A stretch of DNA of 64,000 nt from Billgrantia ethanolica. GTDB lineage: Bacteria > Pseudomonadota > Gammaproteobacteria > Pseudomonadales > Halomonadaceae. Both the position numbers and the translations under genes were made by a program. Each line of letters opens with the position of its first letter. Within the stretch, counting starts at the first letter, position 1. Of this stretch, positions 60,867 to 64,000 are shown piece by piece. Location: assembly GCF_021404305.1 (NCBI RefSeq), contig NZ_JABFTX010000005.1:1-64000 (forward strand). Reading direction: 5' to 3'. The notes under the pieces were generated by a model. The model did no database searches. It saw only the letters and a list, made by a program, of their open reading frames with translations, and was not told the DNA's origin.

Positions 60867-61417
60867 GTCGCCCGGAGGTTGTTGAGCTGTTGTACCGAGA
60901 GAGCCAGCCATTGCGCTGGCTTTCGGCTTTTTGGCATTGCGTTGACGTAGGTGGCTGGTGTGGGGCTGAGCAACCGTCTAGGCTGATTGTATGTGTTCGT
61001 TTGTAAGCTGAAATGGTGGCGGTTGCTCTGGGCTGAATAAAAGCTAATGGCAGCTAACGACCCAAAGCGGTCATGCTGGAAAAGGCAGTATGCGCGTTCG
61101 AGTAGATTATTGATCACGCTATCTAATACCTAGTATTCGCAAGCAAGTAAGCTTTGATGAAGATTGTTTATGCTATTGTTGGGTCTCTTATCTCCGATCA
61201 TATTATGGCTGCACTTGAAAGTGTGCTTTACATGCCTTTACACAAATAGTGATGCGGTAAGATAATTTTTACTTAATATATGGATTAATGATGCATTTTT
61301 GGAAATTAAATATGAAAATAAATAAGGTGTCGTGGTCCGCCCCCAATAATATAAGAAAGTGTTCGAACCTAAAAAGAAAAAATATCTCTATTTTCATGGG
61401 AGCAAAAGGGGTACTCC
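60867..61417. other. 551-bp AT-rich boundary region
   Basis: After the GST terminator (60899-60932) the base composition falls sharply from GC-rich to AT-rich and stays low into the next gene. No tRNA, integrase or direct repeat is recognisable. A plus-strand promoter for the KAP gene is expected here. A minus-strand frame at 61269-61604 is antisense to the KAP start and is not called. Confidence 0.6.
60899..60932 (+). terminator. terminator after the GST gene
   Basis: Stem of about 10 bp (core GAGCCAGC with GCTGGCTT, one G-U pair), followed by CGGCTTTTT. Shares its GCCAGC/GCTGGC core with the hairpin at 60116-60151. Confidence 0.7.
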
Positions 61418-64000
61418 ATGCATAAATCCGAGCTTCATAAAGAACAAATGCCTGCCTATCTCGACAGAGAAGTTTCCTCGGCAGATGGTGATAAATTTGG
61501 CCATGTTCATCTCGCAAAGGCATTGAAAGGGCTTCTCGAAGATAATAAACACCGACCGCCATACTCGATCGGCCTTCTCGGCAAATGGGGCACTGGAAAA
61601 TCAACCGTTAAAAGGCTTTACCTAAGCGACCTACAAGATGATGAAACGAGGAGCGTCGATGGCGTACCGCGCCGTGATCGTATATACCCAATCACCTTCA
61701 ACGCTTGGAAGTATGGCGGTGAAAGCGATATCCGAAAATCGCTCTTCCGCCATATATTTCTGGAGATTGGTGGCACTCACGAAGAGGCTGATAAACAGCT
61801 ACTAAAAACCATCGTGTCAACAGAATCTCGGAGAAAGCCACTAAATGAGCTCTGGGCCGAATTTATCGACCATTACGCAGTGGGACTTCTGGTTGTTGCT
61901 GGGTTCGGTTTTTTATTTTTTGTACTCGTTACATTGATGGGGTGGGTTTTTGGTTTCGATGATCCCATTTCTAAATCAGTAAGTATATTCAGTTCCGCTG
62001 GTTTGGTTGGATTGCTTGCGTACAAGTTTTTTACCAATTTGCCGATTTTATCGGCACGCATACCAATTCAAGTCACATCGAATCCAAGTCAGACAATTGA
62101 GGAGTTCGAGAATATCTTTCAAGCGCAGCTTCAGAAGTTCAAGAGTGGCCGTGTTCGTGATACTCACGGCAAAAAGGTCCGACGGATCGTTGTCTTTATT
62201 GACGATCTTGATCGGCTGACTGCCGATGAAATGGTGAGTGGACTCGATGGCATCCGAAGCCTTATAGAGATCGCATCACATCAAGTGCCTCATGATATTG
62301 GTATCGTCTTTGTCATCTCGTGCGATGAGGAAAGGGTTGCTGATGCATTGAGTAAACGGCGGCCATCCGCGGAGCTTCCAGCCGCGGTTTCCACAATTCA
62401 GGACGCACGCCGTTATCTCGATCGAATCTTCCAGTTTCGGCTTGAAATCCCGCCCTTTCCAAAGCGAGATATGCGTAGTTTCGCCTTTGGCCTCATAAAA
62501 TCGGAGTTCTCAGCTCTTCAAACAGACCTAAAAAACCGAAAGGTAGATATTCAGGAACTCGTCGACAGAATGATTCATCCTGGAGTACAAAGTCCTCGAA
62601 ACGCTATTCAAATCGTCAATCTGTTCGCCCAAAGTTGGTGGCTTGGCGCTATACGAGAGCACGGAGGCATCGGGTCGAACAGCCCAGGTGGCCTAGGTGA
62701 AAAAGTCATTACGGATCACCCTCTAACTGTCGGGATCATCTGTGCGATAAGAAGCGACTTTCCTGACCTATATCAGGCTCTACAGCGCAACCCACGTATC
62801 TTCGATTATTTTATCGATAGGTTCATTCGCCCAGAACCTATAGAGGAGTTACCGGCTGAGGTGCGTGAAGAATTGGCTGCTTTTTCTGTCGATGCTACTG
62901 TAGAGGGTCGCTGGGTGGTAAAGACTCAACACCGTGGACTGCGGCAATTTATGTCTCACATACAGGATGTGCGCCGTCCGTATAGTTTGCAGCCCTTCTT
63001 GGCATTGTCGCAGGATCCTGTTTCTCGGAAGCATGGCGACAAGGCGGTTCCGATTGAGGAAGCCCTGAGAACAACGGACATTACTGCATTGTTAGACGCT
63101 ACCGGACTTACCGGCAGCACGAATCCCTTGTCAGCAGAAATCGGTGCTTTGGTGGCCGACCTGATTGACGATCTACGCGCCGAAACGTTTACAATTCAGG
63201 ACAACGCCGCCTTCACAGTCGCTGAGATAAGTCAGCGAATCCCAGAGAATGAAAGGCGCCGTATCCTCGGATTCGTCGTTCGACGTTCAGGACACAGTGA
63301 TTCTCTACGTTGGCGCGTCGGACCCACCAAGCTCTTTGAAATCAGGGCATATGGTGACAATGAGGAACTCCGCGCCCTTGGTCGCTCTCTCGTCGAAGAC
63401 ATTGCTGCGGAAACTAGTAAGGCCCTCTTGCCTACCCTGCAACGCCCCAGCTTGCGAGAATTGCGAGAGCTAACGGACGCCGCCGCTATGCTTGTTTTGG
63501 AACTGATGAAACAAGTTGACCTGCCGCCTCAGGCCCAACAAAAATTTGGTCAATGGCTGCTTCACCGGACCTTAAAGGTTCAAGGTCAATCCGATCAACT
63601 TCCTCTGTCCTGGCTCGAAGAGCAACTATCCTATCGCGGGGATGTCCTTTTGCCACTAATTGAGGACAGGTACCCCTTTCTCGTTCAAGAAGAGTTCAAA
63701 AAAGAAGAGCCAGAAAACCTGGACTTGCCCGTCATTAGAGATCGCGTGGACACTGTGTTTACACGGCTTTTCGAGCAGGGGGCCGAAAGCCGCGCGGCAC
63801 TATGGGATTACCTTGCCAACTTTGCTGCCCTCCGGGAACCTTCCTTGGCAGAGGTGGCTTTTACCGCGTTTGCACAGTGGTACGTTGACGCTGATGAGGC
63901 CTCGACACAGAAGGTTTTTGAAGCCCTTGCTGCTCGCTTCGATCAGCACGAAAGCGACGCCGGCACTTGGCCACTGACGGATGAGAAAGCCCTTCGAAGC
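61418..64000 (+). CDS. KAP-family P-loop NTPase, 3' end beyond window (partial)
   Basis: Open from ATG 61418 (AAAGGGG 6 nt upstream) to the window end without a stop: at least 861 codons. Walker A LLGKWGTGKST with Lys61; Walker B VVFIDDLDRL with Asp262; between them two hydrophobic spans (about 154-180 and 189-210), the layout that defines KAP NTPases (Kidins220/PifA). VFVISCDEERVADAL follows as in the family. The C-terminal part is helical, without a recognised effector domain so far. Codon use and GC are unlike the neighbours, indicating transfer. KAP proteins occur in phage-exclusion and defence loci; function here is inferred. Confidence 0.85.
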   Translation, partial: MHKSELHKEQMPAYLDREVSSADGDKFGHVHLAKALKGLLEDNKHRPPYSIGLLGKWGTGKSTVKRLYLSDLQDDETRSVDGVPRRDRIYPITFNAWKYGGESDIRKSLFRHIFLEIGGTHEEADKQLLKTIVSTESRRKPLNELWAEFIDHYAVGLLVVAGFGFLFFVLVTLMGWVFGFDDPISKSVSIFSSAGLVGLLAYKFFTNLPILSARIPIQVTSNPSQTIEEFENIFQAQLQKFKSGRVRDTHGKKVRRIVVFIDDLDRLTADEMVSGLDGIRSLIEIASHQVPHDIGIVFVISCDEERVADALSKRRPSAELPAAVSTIQDARRYLDRIFQFRLEIPPFPKRDMRSFAFGLIKSEFSALQTDLKNRKVDIQELVDRMIHPGVQSPRNAIQIVNLFAQSWWLGAIREHGGIGSNSPGGLGEKVITDHPLTVGIICAIRSDFPDLYQALQRNPRIFDYFIDRFIRPEPIEELPAEVREELAAFSVDATVEGRWVVKTQHRGLRQFMSHIQDVRRPYSLQPFLALSQDPVSRKHGDKAVPIEEALRTTDITALLDATGLTGSTNPLSAEIGALVADLIDDLRAETFTIQDNAAFTVAEISQRIPENERRRILGFVVRRSGHSDSLRWRVGPTKLFEIRAYGDNEELRALGRSLVEDIAAETSKALLPTLQRPSLRELRELTDAAAMLVLELMKQVDLPPQAQQKFGQWLLHRTLKVQGQSDQLPLSWLEEQLSYRGDVLLPLIEDRYPFLVQEEFKKEEPENLDLPVIRDRVDTVFTRLFEQGAESRAALWDYLANFAALREPSLAEVAFTAFAQWYVDADEASTQKVFEALAARFDQHESDAGTWPLTDEKALRS

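Noticed and set aside
61269..61604. 111-codon minus-strand frame at the low-GC boundary
   Set aside because: Overlaps the Walker A region of the KAP NTPase on the opposite strand; contains a CPIC pair but no family pattern or ribosome-binding site.

Overview
The window is a high-GC chromosome segment from a gammaproteobacterium. I infer a Halomonadaceae member (Halomonas-like) from the gene set: a FabY-type ketosynthase, TmcA, GlnE, TRAP transporters, a Nap nitrate reductase and a full beta-ketoadipate pathway. This is an inference; there is no rRNA or other phylogenetic marker. I see no tRNA, rRNA, CRISPR array, integrase or insertion sequence.

Layout. 0-4.7 kb: a minus-strand TRAP transporter locus with one DctQM permease pair and two different DctP binding proteins. 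5-28 kb: housekeeping and envelope genes: tmcA, pepD, a PfpI-like protein, dps, several small lipoproteins, a DUF1007 plus NicO metal exporter pair, a HIT protein, two entericidin-like peptides, an I78 inhibitor, a thioesterase, an AtoE-type transporter, a MATE exporter, a ferredoxin, coaD, fabY, a TrmB-like methyltransferase, an SMR exporter, a PBP4-type peptidase, dgkA and glnE. 28.4-38.0 kb: one long plus-strand operon. It joins a ribose-type ABC importer to maleylacetate reductase, an amidohydrolase, a 3-hydroxyisobutyrate-dehydrogenase-like enzyme, an intradiol (hydroxyquinol-type) dioxygenase and a HadB/RutE-family reductase, and ends at a strong terminator. It is followed by a TauE exporter, an unusual cytoplasmic winged-helix/solute-binding-protein fusion, an SDR and a type II dehydroquinase. 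42.6-47.3 kb: napEFDABC. 48.3-59.7 kb: the protocatechuate branch of the beta-ketoadipate pathway (pcaR, pcaB, a BKACE enzyme, pcaIJ, pcaF, fused pcaL, pcaQ, pcaHG), interrupted by a higBA toxin-antitoxin module. 59.9-64 kb: a small conserved-looking ORF, a GST, then an abrupt drop in GC and the start of a large KAP-family P-loop NTPase that runs off the window.

How the parts work together. The hydroxyquinol-type operon would yield maleylacetate and then 3-oxoadipate. The pca genes about 14 kb away would convert 3-oxoadipate to succinyl-CoA and acetyl-CoA, so both catabolic blocks feed the same lower pathway. Three copies of a GTTCG/CGAAC operator with fixed geometry lie upstream of pcaR/pcaB, the BKACE gene and pcaIJF and define a PcaR regulon. 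An ATAACC-N4-GGTTAT dyad upstream of pcaHG fits PcaQ.

Most promising leads for something undescribed: the HTH/solute-binding-protein fusion beside the importer operon; the hydroxyquinol operon that lacks an obvious ring hydroxylase; the BKACE enzyme under PcaR control; a roughly 60-nt promoter-to-terminator transcription unit at about 21.95 kb; and the truncated KAP NTPase in the low-GC right edge, a candidate defence-island entry.
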